Shown one piece after another: positions 54,201 through 61,492 of a stretch of DNA of 64,000 nt (position 1 is its first letter; each line of letters opens with the position of its first letter). Source of the DNA: Paenibacillus foliorum (GTDB lineage: Bacteria > Bacillota > Bacilli > Paenibacillales > NBRC-103111); contig NZ_WHOD01000017.1 in the NCBI RefSeq assembly GCF_013141765.1, positions 1 through 64,000 on the forward strand. Reading direction: 5' to 3'. A program made the translations under genes and the position numbers. The notes under the pieces were generated by a model that was not told the origin of the DNA, did no database searches, and was given only the letters and a program-made list of their open reading frames with translations.

Positions 54201-54888
54201 AGAGGATATTCAATTGTGGAGGCTTGATTCCACTGCGTTATATGAGTTGATGTTTGACCGCACGGGGATTGCATTGGAAATGATGAAATTGCTATCACGC
54301 CGCTTGCGGACTATGCTTGATCGCAGTGCGCAACCTAGGGAGGAGTCGGTTCAACAAGATCTGACTTCTAAACAGGAAGCTTTCTCTTCATTGGCGGAAG
54401 TGGCCACTGCTTCTTTGGCTGAGTTGAGACAGGCTGACTCACTAGCTGATTCGACGCATAACAACAAGATTCTACGTAGAGTACTGATTCTACAAAAGAT
54501 TGACCTGTTTTCCCATTTGACTCAAGATGATTTCATTCGTTTGGCCCAAATGGTGGATGAAGTTGAATACGAAGCAGGAGAAGCTATATGCGGTGTAGGT
54601 GATTTCGGCGACTCCATGTTTGGAATTATTGAAGGAAACGTTCGTGTGCATAGGGGGAGTGAAACCTTCGCCTTTTTAGGCGAAGGAGAATATTTTGGCG
54701 AGATGGCCATCATTGATAGCGGCCCTCGTTCTGCTGATTGCACAGCGATAGGTCAGACTGTACTGCTTCAGCTTCAAAAAGATCAGGTATTCTCCTTCTG
54801 CTTCCAAAATATTGACTTGCTCCGCAGTATGATGCAGGTACTCGCTGACCGGGTTAAAGGTATGCTCCATGAAGATGGAATTCGCTAA
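51214..54888 (+). CDS. ATP/ADP-translocase-like membrane protein fused to HEAT repeats and two CNB domains
   Basis: A 1224-residue multidomain membrane protein. Residues about 25-425 are a 10-12-helix domain of the Npt/TLC nucleotide-transporter type (ASTLGRTSADALFLSRF; VGSGGIIGGIISGFGLKLLV). Residues about 445-760 are HEAT-like repeats (ALLALAAYSKEEYLDQI, SSKVRICALESAALLRVPAL). Two cyclic-nucleotide-binding domains follow. The first (about 913-1030) reads GDCFGQTAILTKKLRTATV: the key Glu is Gln and the phosphate Arg region is poor, so it probably cannot bind cNMP. The second (about 1096-1215) reads EYFGEMAIIDSGPRSADC, a near-perfect phosphate-binding cassette. GGAGAG lies 9 bases before the ATG. 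Monocistronic. Nucleotide transport or a regulated scaffold are both possible. Confidence 0.85.
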   Translation: MLKLFTGKTMVKAAQRFTEDKEEYTKVLWLFGYLFCVVSASTLGRTSADALFLSRFDASQLSIMYLPQSASLILIGILFQKFSSRFRLDRLIKVLIPIVSLLVLVSRIGVGQNYTWVYPVIYVVYDVFNFLMIVIFWQFATSVMDQRKVKRMIGLVGSGGIIGGIISGFGLKLLVPLTGTANLIYFYAALQLLALIAVYRVIGMSRDPEELFSTSKARTKKPTNERKRQGEQKAGLFQNVPHLKYVAIMSATLVLSLTFVDYQFKVILRNTLQNDALAGFMGSFYGFSGLLALFVQLFVAGKLLTRFGVMTAILVFPIALFTGSLGVLLMPVLALAVIVKGSDKVVGDTIYSSVSQLIMFPISPEWRNRAKGFLDGVVRNGAKGIAGISLIILSPLLSAGQFSYVILALLACCVVAAIKVKKAYLQTLLSTLETRGTDLQETELDLMDPASRQILISALESSDRHQVMYALKILRGLDGFDLSPHIPALLRNPYPEVCVEAIIYIEQMTPAGLEQELQELLSSPNPQVKAQALLALAAYSKEEYLDQITLHLEADEVEIKAGAIAGLIKFYGIEGMFRAVGTLKQLIESTDEEERTAMAVLFGRIGIQSFFKPLVPMLNDTSSKVRICALESAALLRVPALVPHIVLMLQDSRTRRHAIEALAAYDEKVIIGLLEPYFIEEGTSLLHLPKVFERIGTQGAFDTLLIHYGPSNYEMRDKLLEALRSLRHGIRQVDEKLVEELILQEIQLYWQFAEQSAGVAGNKAYSAISEAVDQIRSSMTGRIFGLLGLVYESKTVQAVYANWSEGEARQQANAAEVMDQMLLGNLRMEIIKIMSSPQKVTGALKKEALEDEKLIWLYEHGDEWLRQMIQLDVMQENRLVEHAALKLRLDASKNISLDWLADQMKRVLLLKKVSLFQGLTSRDLFFIAAQLKRVSETSGATVFKERDPGDSLYLIQSGRAGVYRNQEKISELRVGDCFGQTAILTKKLRTATVRVEEDIQLWRLDSTALYELMFDRTGIALEMMKLLSRRLRTMLDRSAQPREESVQQDLTSKQEAFSSLAEVATASLAELRQADSLADSTHNNKILRRVLILQKIDLFSHLTQDDFIRLAQMVDEVEYEAGEAICGVGDFGDSMFGIIEGNVRVHRGSETFAFLGEGEYFGEMAIIDSGPRSADCTAIGQTVLLQLQKDQVFSFCFQNIDLLRSMMQVLADRVKGMLHEDGIR

Positions 54889-54902
54889 ACATACTGCATA
54901 AA

Positions 54903-54940
54903 AAAAACAACGGTCATCCTTCAGGGATGGCCGTTGTTTC
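54903..54940. terminator. Bidirectional terminator
   Basis: AACAACGGTCATCC and GGATGGCCGTTGTT pair with one mismatch (C/A in the middle) around TTCAG. A poly-A/T run lies on the far side for the minus strand; the plus-strand tail is TTCCTTTT. It separates converging genes. Confidence 0.85.
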
Positions 54941-54987
54941 CTTTTGTTCATCTACTCAATTGTAGAAATCGCGATAGAGTAGTACTC

Positions 54988-55746
54988 TTAATCCATTTGC
55001 TTCACTGGGCTTAGCTTACGATAGGTCAGCAGCTCCGAAATGGTTACAAAACGGTAGCCGCGGTTTTTGAGCTCAGGCAAAATTTGCTTTAGAGCATCAA
55101 TCGTTTGTGTCTTGCCTTCAACCCAATCATGAAGTAGCACGATATCGCCGTTTTTCGCATTATTCAATACGGTGCTCGTAATCTTGGCAACACCTGGCGT
55201 AGCCCAGTCTCTTGTGTTAATATGCCAGGACCACATTACTACCGTGTAACCGGCTTTTCTTGCTGCAAGGACAAGGGCTTCATTATAATATCCGCCCGGC
55301 GGCCGGAATAAATGGGGCTTTTGACCGGATGTTCTGTAAATGATCTTCTCCGCACGACTTATTTCCTCGGAAATTTTATTCTCGGGAAAGGACCGATTGA
55401 AGTAGGTATGATGGTATGTATGATTGGCTAGCTCATGACCTTCGGCAACCTCGCGGCTAACAAGCTCAGGGTGTAGCTCCGCTTTATTTCCTACAATGAA
55501 AAAGGTCGCTTTGGCCTCATACTGCTTCAAAAGCTCTAAGATTTGCGGCGTATCCTCCGGATCGGGACCGTCATCGAAGGTCAATGCTATTACTTTCTCT
55601 TCGGTCGGCACCTCCCATACCACTTCGCCCCGCTTCTCGTAGTAGAAGCGATTTTTCTTAGGTGTTTGTGCAGCGCTCAAATTACCGCTTAAACCAATTA
55701 ATAGACAGCACATCAGCAGTAATATTTTTGCAAAAAATTTCCACAT
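54988..55746 (-). CDS. Polysaccharide deacetylase (NodB family), exported
   Basis: A 252-residue CE4 deacetylase with an N-terminal signal or anchor helix (WKFFAKILLLMCCLLIGLSG). All five CE4 motifs are seen: TFDDGPDPEDT (catalytic base and metal Asp), NHTYHHTY (metal His pair), RPPGGYYNE, the WSWHINTRDWA block and LLHDW. It removes acetyl groups from peptidoglycan, chitin-like or spore-cortex sugars; the group resembles PdaA/YlxY-type Bacillales enzymes. The ATG at 55746 follows AAGGAGAA and is preferred to one 27 bases upstream. Monocistronic. Confidence 0.93.
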   Translation of the reverse strand: MWKFFAKILLLMCCLLIGLSGNLSAAQTPKKNRFYYEKRGEVVWEVPTEEKVIALTFDDGPDPEDTPQILELLKQYEAKATFFIVGNKAELHPELVSREVAEGHELANHTYHHTYFNRSFPENKISEEISRAEKIIYRTSGQKPHLFRPPGGYYNEALVLAARKAGYTVVMWSWHINTRDWATPGVAKITSTVLNNAKNGDIVLLHDWVEGKTQTIDALKQILPELKNRGYRFVTISELLTYRKLSPVKQMD

Positions 55747-55942
55747 TATGTTGGATTCTCCTTCCCAGATCAAGCCCTTGGCAAAACGGCGTATGCTGGA
55801 ATTAGCTCCTCGAAAGTGAGTGCATTATAGTTTTCCCGCTTTCTACCTTATTAACCAAGCAAAGATGAAGAAATAGAGGAGCTCTCATGTGAGGGGAACA
55901 AGAAAGTCTTGCACAACAGAACGATAAGATTTTTTGCGACAT

Positions 55943-56010
55943 AAAAAACGCTCCTTTTATTAGGGAAATTGGTGGTTTAGAATCCATTTTCCCGAAAAGG
56001 AGCGTTCTTT
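55943..56010 (-). terminator. Terminator after namA
   Basis: AACGCTCCTTTT and AAAAGGAGCGTT form a long stem, extended by AGGGAAA/TTTCCC. Reading leftward it ends in GTTTTTTATG, 34 bases after the namA stop. Confidence 0.85.
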
Positions 56011-56043
56011 AATTATAGTAAGAGGCAAGGGGGATTGGTTTGC

Positions 56044-57054
56044 TTACCAGCCTCTTTGATATTGTTTGGGTGCAGCAAGCTCTGCGTTTAATTGTTTAGC
56101 TGCGGTTCGCGGCCAATAAGGATCGCGCAGCAGTTCTCTACCTAACAGTACAAGATCGGCACGATCATTGGATATTATTTCCTCCGCTTGCTCTGGCGTT
56201 GTGATCATCCCGACAGCCCCTGTGGCGATGCCAGCAGATGCTTTAATAGTGTGAGCGAGAGGGACTTGGTAACCAGGATAAGCATGGATGCTGGCGGGTA
56301 CAACGCTACCTGAACTGCAATCGATCAGATCGATTCCTTGCGATTTCATTTGTTCAGCAAAATAAATGAAATCCTCGATCTGATTACCTTCAGGATGATA
56401 TTCATTGGCTGAGATGCGGACAAACAAAGGACCTGTCCAAGAGGCACGGATTCCATCAATTATTTCTCTAAGGAAGCGGTATCGGTTATCCCGATCTCCG
56501 CCATATACATCTGTACGGTGATTGGTTAACGGAGATAGAAACTCGTTAATTAAATAGCCATGCGCCCCATGGAGTTCCAAGGCATCAAATCCGGCCGCTT
56601 TTGCTCTTTGTGCTGCTTGGACGAAAGCCTGTTGGGTGGCTCTCACCTGCTCCAGACTCATGGCTTCGGGTGTTTTCGAGCTGTCATTGAAGGGGATCGC
56701 TGAAGGTGCGATGATTGGGCCTTCAAGGACTGCTTTACGGCCTGCATGAGCCAATTGGATGGCGATTTTGGAGCCTTGGCCATGCACCAGTCCAACCAGC
56801 TCCTTCAAGCCTGTTATATGTTCATCACTCCAAATACCAAGATCTTGAGGCGAGATACGACCCTGCGCTGTTACTGCTGATGCTTCTACGATAATAAGTC
56901 CAACTTGACCAACTGCTCTTGCTGGATAGTGGATTTTGTGCCAATCCTGTACCTTGCCGGATTGGTCCACGCACGAATACATGCACATAGGCGACATAAC
57001 AATGCGGTTTTTGAGGGTCATCCCATTTATCGTAATTGGTGAAAATAATTTCAT
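56044..57054 (-). CDS. namA: NADPH dehydrogenase NamA (YqjM-type old yellow enzyme)
   Basis: A 336-residue FMN-dependent ene-reductase that reduces activated C=C bonds and nitro compounds with NADPH in the cytosol. It matches B. subtilis YqjM throughout (338 residues). Seen are the redox-tuning Cys in SPMCMYSC, the substrate-binding His pair in [16 protein letters not shown], and the C-terminal IGRELLRDP-like block ([12 protein letters not shown]) with the RGW end that inserts into the partner subunit. Conserved [13 protein letters not shown] is also present. Monocistronic. Usually induced by electrophilic stress; no operator was found. Confidence 0.96.
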   Translation of the reverse strand: MKLFSPITINGMTLKNRIVMSPMCMYSCVDQSGKVQDWHKIHYPARAVGQVGLIIVEASAVTAQGRISPQDLGIWSDEHITGLKELVGLVHGQGSKIAIQLAHAGRKAVLEGPIIAPSAIPFNDSSKTPEAMSLEQVRATQQAFVQAAQRAKAAGFDALELHGAHGYLINEFLSPLTNHRTDVYGGDRDNRYRFLREIIDGIRASWTGPLFVRISANEYHPEGNQIEDFIYFAEQMKSQGIDLIDCSSGSVVPASIHAYPGYQVPLAHTIKASAGIATGAVGMITTPEQAEEIISNDRADLVLLGRELLRDPYWPRTAAKQLNAELAAPKQYQRGW

Positions 57055-57301
57055 AGCTTCTCTGCCTCCATCCTATTTGTACAATTAGGGATACTTTTAA
57101 ACATTAAGTAAATAACTCTATAATAGTAAGCTGCTTTATAGCTAAAATTATACATGATTTTTTGGAGGGAAATCCAATTTTGATGTGTTTTTATTTTCGT
57201 ATTACATCTGAGTCTGGTTTGTGCTGTGTTATCTTAATGATACTGTTCACTTTTTTTTCTGCATTATTCTCCTTTAGCCAATAAATATTACTCGAATCGT
57301 G

Positions 57302-57330
57302 TTGCAATAACATGAAATATGTGGTAATTT
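57302..57330 (+). promoter_or_regulatory. Candidate promoter of a short leader RNA
   Basis: TTGCAA and TAATTT are 17 bases apart, with TGG forming an extended -10 (TGGTAATTT). Expected start near 57337. It is the only clear promoter found between namA and the kinase gene. Confidence 0.5.
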
Positions 57331-57359
57331 ATAGTGAATATTGGTAAATAGAGCGGAAG

Positions 57360-57406
57360 AACCGTCTCTCCCATGCTTAACGGCATGGTGAGGGGCGGTT
57401 TTTTTT
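57360..57406 (+). terminator. Leader terminator before the kinase-pilus cluster
   Basis: AACCG...CCATGC pairs with GCATGG...CGGTT, followed by eight T residues. No plus-strand gene lies upstream (namA points away), so this stem ends a transcript of about 70 bases starting near 57337. It could be an attenuator or small RNA. Confidence 0.8.
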
Positions 57407-57450
57407 GCATATTCACCAAAGGTTCAACTAAATAGAATGGGGGGATGAAC

Positions 57451-59397
57451 ATGACTAATCAGCTGCTTGGTAAGGGTACCGGCGATGTATTGGGGGATCG
57501 CTACAGGATTGTGTCCATATTGGGAAGTGGTGGGATGAGTACGGTTTATTTGGCTGAGGACTTACGCCTCGCTGGAAAGCGTTGGGCGGTGAAGGAAACA
57601 AGGCCGACGAAAGAGGAGGCTCATACTTGTTTGGCTGAGGCGGATATGCTGATTCGGCTGAATCATCCGAATTTACCGAAAATTGTCGACTTTTACCCAG
57701 CTGATAGCCAGGGTTTTAGCTATCTGGTAATGGATTACATTGAAGGGGAGACGTTGCTTCAACGGTTTGAGCGGCAGGCGAGACGGATGACGGAAGGTCA
57801 AGTTATCGGATATGCTTTGCAACTGTGCGATTTGTTTCACTATCTGCATACACGTAGGCCGGATCCGATTATTTATCGCGACTTGAAGCCGGCTAACTTG
57901 ATGATCGATGTGGAGGAACGGGTAAGACTCATTGACTTCGGCATAGCTCGCAGCTTCAAAGCGGGGCAGGCCGGCGATACGGTGAGCATCGGTACAATAG
58001 GCTTTGCCGCCCCAGAGCAGTTCGAGGGGCGGCAGACGGATTCGCGCACCGATTTATACGGGCTTGGTGCGCTGTTGTACTTTTTGCTGAGCGGCGGTCA
58101 ATATTACTGCGCCGCTTATAAGCGGCTCCGCGAGCATGATGCTGGACTCTCCGCGAGCCTCACAGCGCTCGTAGAGAAGCTGCTGCGAGCGGAACCCGGC
58201 GAGCGATGCCAGAGCGCGGCGGAGGTACGCAGCGAGCTTCAGCGCGCGCTGGCCGAGCAGCGTGCGCACGACGGCACAGCCGCAGGCGCGGAGCGCCAGG
58301 CGCCGGGAAGCGGAGCAACAGCCCGCGGATACGCGCGGGCGGAAGCAGCGGCTGCCGCTGGCGCAGCGGGCATGGCGCAGCCGCCACGCATAGTCGCGGT
58401 AGGCGCGCTGTACGCCGGCGCGGGCGCGACGTTCGCGGCGCTGGCGATAGCCCGCGCGCTGCACGAGCTCGGCGTGCCGCACGCGCTGCTCGAGCCGCCG
58501 GGGCGGCAGCCGGAGCTGTACGCGCTGCTGTACGGCGAGAGGCACGCGCCCGCGGGTTATCGCTGCTACAACGAAGCGGGCCGCGAAGAGCCGCTGTCGG
58601 CAGCCTCGGCGTGGGAGCACGGCTGCACGCTTTGGCTGCCAGCCAAAGCGCTTCCGTACGCACAGCAGCGCGCCGACTCAGCCGATCCTCCGAACACCGA
58701 GCCTGGAGGTCGTGGCACTGACCTCACGGGAGTAGGTGCATCGCTTGCCCATAGAGCAGGAAGGGTTGCGGACGCCCCGGCCTCGCCTGCTTACTATTTG
58801 CAAACCTATGGAGGGCCCATCATGGGTGATGGTCTTTATGCTCCTAGCGTAGGTCCTGGCTTGCATAACCATGACAATGCCAGTTCAGGAAGCGGTCTTC
58901 GCGGAGCCCGTGATTACTGGATGGCCATGTTTGAGGACTTGGAACGCCCTATCATTCTGATCGATATTGGCTCCGACTGGCATGAGCCTGCTGCGAGAGA
59001 ACTGTTAGGGATAGCTACTGACTTGGTTTATGTAGCCGATCCGCTGCTGCATAAGCTGGAGTTGGCATCTGCACGGCGTAATCTGCGGCTGCTGGGTGAG
59101 CTGCGGCAATCGGGTAAGCCTGTTTACGGCATCGCCAACAAAGCCGTTGCATCGAGCCATACCGCACACTGGCTGCGCGTTCTGCCGGAGCAGCCAGTGT
59201 GCTTGATGCCTGCCATTAATCAGGCCAAGCTTGCCGAAGCAAGCTGGCTGGGTGTCTTGGTGCAGGAGCGGCCCGGCGTCAAACAGCCGCTAAACAGGGC
59301 TCTGCACCCGTGGCTGCGGAGCTGGCTGCCGCAGATCGGAGGGCAGGCTAGGCCCATCACTAAACGGATGCTAAATAAATTTCTGAACAATGGATAG
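57451..59397 (+). CDS. Ser/Thr protein kinase fused to a MinD/CpaE-like domain
   Basis: A 648-residue protein. The Hanks-type kinase domain (about 15-275) has the Gly-rich loop LGSGGMSTVY, Lys48 in WAVKE, the catalytic loop IYRDLKPANLM (Tyr in place of the usual His), DFG in LIDFGIA and AAPEQF. A very GC-rich, Ala/Arg-rich linker (46 of 60 bases in 58261-58320 are G or C) leads to a MinD-like domain (about 310-640): VAVGALYAGAGATFAALAIA resembles a Walker A but has no Lys, and PIILIDIGSDW is the Walker-B-like strand. The ATG at 57451 suits the GGGGGG site better than the one at 57445, which adjoins it. First gene of a Tad-like pilus cluster, which it may regulate. No membrane helix. Confidence 0.82.
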   Translation: MTNQLLGKGTGDVLGDRYRIVSILGSGGMSTVYLAEDLRLAGKRWAVKETRPTKEEAHTCLAEADMLIRLNHPNLPKIVDFYPADSQGFSYLVMDYIEGETLLQRFERQARRMTEGQVIGYALQLCDLFHYLHTRRPDPIIYRDLKPANLMIDVEERVRLIDFGIARSFKAGQAGDTVSIGTIGFAAPEQFEGRQTDSRTDLYGLGALLYFLLSGGQYYCAAYKRLREHDAGLSASLTALVEKLLRAEPGERCQSAAEVRSELQRALAEQRAHDGTAAGAERQAPGSGATARGYARAEAAAAAGAAGMAQPPRIVAVGALYAGAGATFAALAIARALHELGVPHALLEPPGRQPELYALLYGERHAPAGYRCYNEAGREEPLSAASAWEHGCTLWLPAKALPYAQQRADSADPPNTEPGGRGTDLTGVGASLAHRAGRVADAPASPAYYLQTYGGPIMGDGLYAPSVGPGLHNHDNASSGSGLRGARDYWMAMFEDLERPIILIDIGSDWHEPAARELLGIATDLVYVADPLLHKLELASARRNLRLLGELRQSGKPVYGIANKAVASSHTAHWLRVLPEQPVCLMPAINQAKLAEASWLGVLVQERPGVKQPLNRALHPWLRSWLPQIGGQARPITKRMLNKFLNNG

Positions 59398-59415
59398 AGC
59401 AGGAGGAAGGGCGCA

Positions 59416-60117
59416 ATGAGCATTGGGTATAGATTCCTTTATTACATTTTAGTTATTGGGTTGTGCTTATCAGGTCCTGCTTTATTAATTGGTTGGAAAT
59501 GGGTGATAGAGCCGAATTGGGGAACTGTTGATGTTATAAAGGCGGCACGTTCAGTCGAGCGCGGGGTTCGTTTATCGGAAGCAGATTTGAAGATGGTGAA
59601 AGTAAAAAAAGATCAGCTTGTCGAAGGTGCAGTCGTTAGGCTGCCTTCCGCACTTAAACAAGAGACGGCACGTGCGATTCGGCCTAATGAGCAAATAACC
59701 GATGCGATGCTCAATACGGGTCATTTGCTCCCTGCACCGAATGAGTGGAATATGCCGCTTCCTACGGAGTGGGTGTTTGGTAAGCCTCCCGGGAGTCTGC
59801 TGCGGGGCGATCGAATTTCCCTCTTGCCTGTACAGAAGGAGGACGCCAAGCGTGCGGGAGATCAAACGGCAGAGCAGTCGCTCTCCAGAGAGAAGCTTCT
59901 GCAATTAGATGTGCCGTTCTAGGAGGAGAGGAAGCTGCAGGAAATTGTTGTGAGCTTTGCCAAAGGAACGAATAATCAGGAAATTGCTGCTTCGGATGAC
60001 CGTAAAAAGCCTACTGGAGCTGTAAGTACTATAGAGCTGATAGTGAATGACGAACAAAAGGAGCTGATTCGTAAATACGGTACCAAGGGATATCGATTTC
60101 TGGTTGTTTATCGTTGA
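59416..60117 (+). pseudogene. CpaB/SAF-like pilus protein interrupted by an in-frame TAG
   Basis: The first 168 codons encode a membrane helix (YYILVIGLCLSGPALLIGW) and a SAF domain (AARSVERGVRLSEADLKMV ... TARAIRPNEQITDAML), as in CpaB/RcpC, which sits at the base of the Tad secretin. Translation stops at TAG 59920-59922 after LDVPF. The same frame then stays open for 64 more codons (EIVVSFAKGTNNQEI, LIVNDEQKELIRKYG, YRFLVVYR) to TGA at 60115, giving the usual C-terminal domain and length of about 233. No good new start follows. So this is a nonsense mutation, a sequencing error or, less likely, read-through. AGGAGG precedes the first ATG. Confidence 0.7.
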
Positions 60118-60141
60118 TAGCATAAAGGAGGCAAGTAATAT

Positions 60142-61419
60142 TTGAAAATATATGTTGTGTCAGCAGATCGAAGGCTCCTTGAAGCACTGCGTTTGTCTAG
60201 GGAATATGAGGCTGTGACCTCTGTTACTAAAGAAATGGTGACCGTCCTGCTGATGGATGCAAATGCAGATTACCAACAAGGATGGGGTGTGGGAGAGCTA
60301 AGCAGTGAAACTATTATCGTACATGGAGATGTATGGCTAGTAAGTGATACCCGGTTGGATATCCACGAGGCCGTAGCCTTGCGCAGACGGTACCCTGACA
60401 ATAAGTTCATCTACATGCTGAGCAATGGCGATGATCCACCCGCGCTAAAAGCTGTGCAAACCCTTTGTGCTGCACACGGCATGAAGTATGTGCTTCCGTA
60501 TCGGACACCTGAGCAGGTGGCAGATGAAACTGCCGAGATATGCTCGGGTAAGGAAAGAACAGTTAGCAAAGTGATAACGGTCATCGGAGCGCTACCTCAG
60601 ATAGGATTAACGTCAAGCCTGATTGGCTTGGGCGTTATGCTCTCGCGCATGAGCGAAGTACGTATCGGCATATTGGGGATGAATGGCTGGAATCCTGGAG
60701 ATAGCGGCTTACGCTACACGGCCAAATATTTAGATGAGCTGTGGGGGAGCTTGCAGGGAAAGCAGCTTCAAGCTGAAGAGCTTCGCGGCAAGATGCAGCA
60801 GTTAGCACCGAAAGTTCATTACCTTGCAGGCAATAGGGATTTAAAGAAGCTTTACTACTACCAGACTGACGGAGTGTCCTGGCTCATCGAGAAGGCACGG
60901 GAATGCTTCGATGTTGTCCTGATTGACGCAGGCAGCTATGTGGATCATGCTCTGGCAGCGCAAAGCATCCATGTCTCCGATCTGCTGTTGGTCCAGATGC
61001 ATCAAGGCCAGCAAGCGAAGGCGCAATGGTGCCGAATGCATGAGCATATTTTGCAGCCTGTGTTTCGGTGGAATGAGAGGCAGAAGATGCTGCTTTTTAA
61101 CAAAATGCATCACTCCCCTAATTTCGAGAATGAAAAGCAGCTTTCACGTCAGATGGATATGCCTTATATAGGGAGTCTTCCTTATGTAGCATCGTTTCAT
61201 CGGAGTGAGCTGGAGAGCAGTCTGCTAAACCTGCACTGGCCGGATTATGATAAGGAGCTGCAGAAGGTAGCCCGGGCGATTATGCATTATTACGGTCTAC
61301 CGCTAGCAGCTAGTGAAAAGGAAGTGAACTGTGGCTATTCGCAAAAGTTGCAGGGTATGCAGGTCAGAGACCGAAAAGCATCATGGTTTAGCTGGATGAA
61401 GTCGGCAAGGGAGGCATAA
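60142..61419 (+). CDS. CpaE-like (MinD-fold) pilus protein without Walker A lysine
   Basis: A 425-residue cytosolic protein. The N-terminal part (1-140) is receiver-like; the second (about 144-400) is MinD-fold: VITVIGALPQIGLTSSLIGL at the P-loop position, GILGMNGWNPGDSGL as the Switch-like strand and FDVVLIDAGSYVDHALA as Walker B. In true MinD/CpaE the loop is KGGVGKTT; here both lysines are lost (GLTSS), so ATP hydrolysis is doubtful. CpaE localises Tad pilus assembly. It starts at TTG with AAAGGAGG 11 bases earlier. The TadA-like ATPase gene follows directly. Confidence 0.8.
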   Translation: MKIYVVSADRRLLEALRLSREYEAVTSVTKEMVTVLLMDANADYQQGWGVGELSSETIIVHGDVWLVSDTRLDIHEAVALRRRYPDNKFIYMLSNGDDPPALKAVQTLCAAHGMKYVLPYRTPEQVADETAEICSGKERTVSKVITVIGALPQIGLTSSLIGLGVMLSRMSEVRIGILGMNGWNPGDSGLRYTAKYLDELWGSLQGKQLQAEELRGKMQQLAPKVHYLAGNRDLKKLYYYQTDGVSWLIEKARECFDVVLIDAGSYVDHALAAQSIHVSDLLLVQMHQGQQAKAQWCRMHEHILQPVFRWNERQKMLLFNKMHHSPNFENEKQLSRQMDMPYIGSLPYVASFHRSELESSLLNLHWPDYDKELQKVARAIMHYYGLPLAASEKEVNCGYSQKLQGMQVRDRKASWFSWMKSAREA

Positions 61420-61423
61420 TTAG

Positions 61424-61483
61424 ATGGACGGCGAGCCTTTACCCAAAAGGGTATCCTCAACACGTTTTCAAATTGGTCAGTAA
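61424..61483 (+). other. Short upstream frame with the best start for the CpaF-like gene
   Basis: ATG 61424 stands 9 bases after GGGAGG and runs 19 codons to TAA 61481-61483. It is in the same frame as the CpaF-like ATPase, and the next in-frame ATG (61493) has no ribosome site. Either the gene's true start is here and a nonsense codon splits it, or this is a leader peptide. Confidence 0.55.
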
Positions 61484-61492
61484 CGCCCGGAT

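Noticed and set aside
58054-58721. Long frames on both strands in the kinase gene
   Set aside because: High GC removes stop codons; the products are Arg/Ala-rich shadows without ribosome sites.
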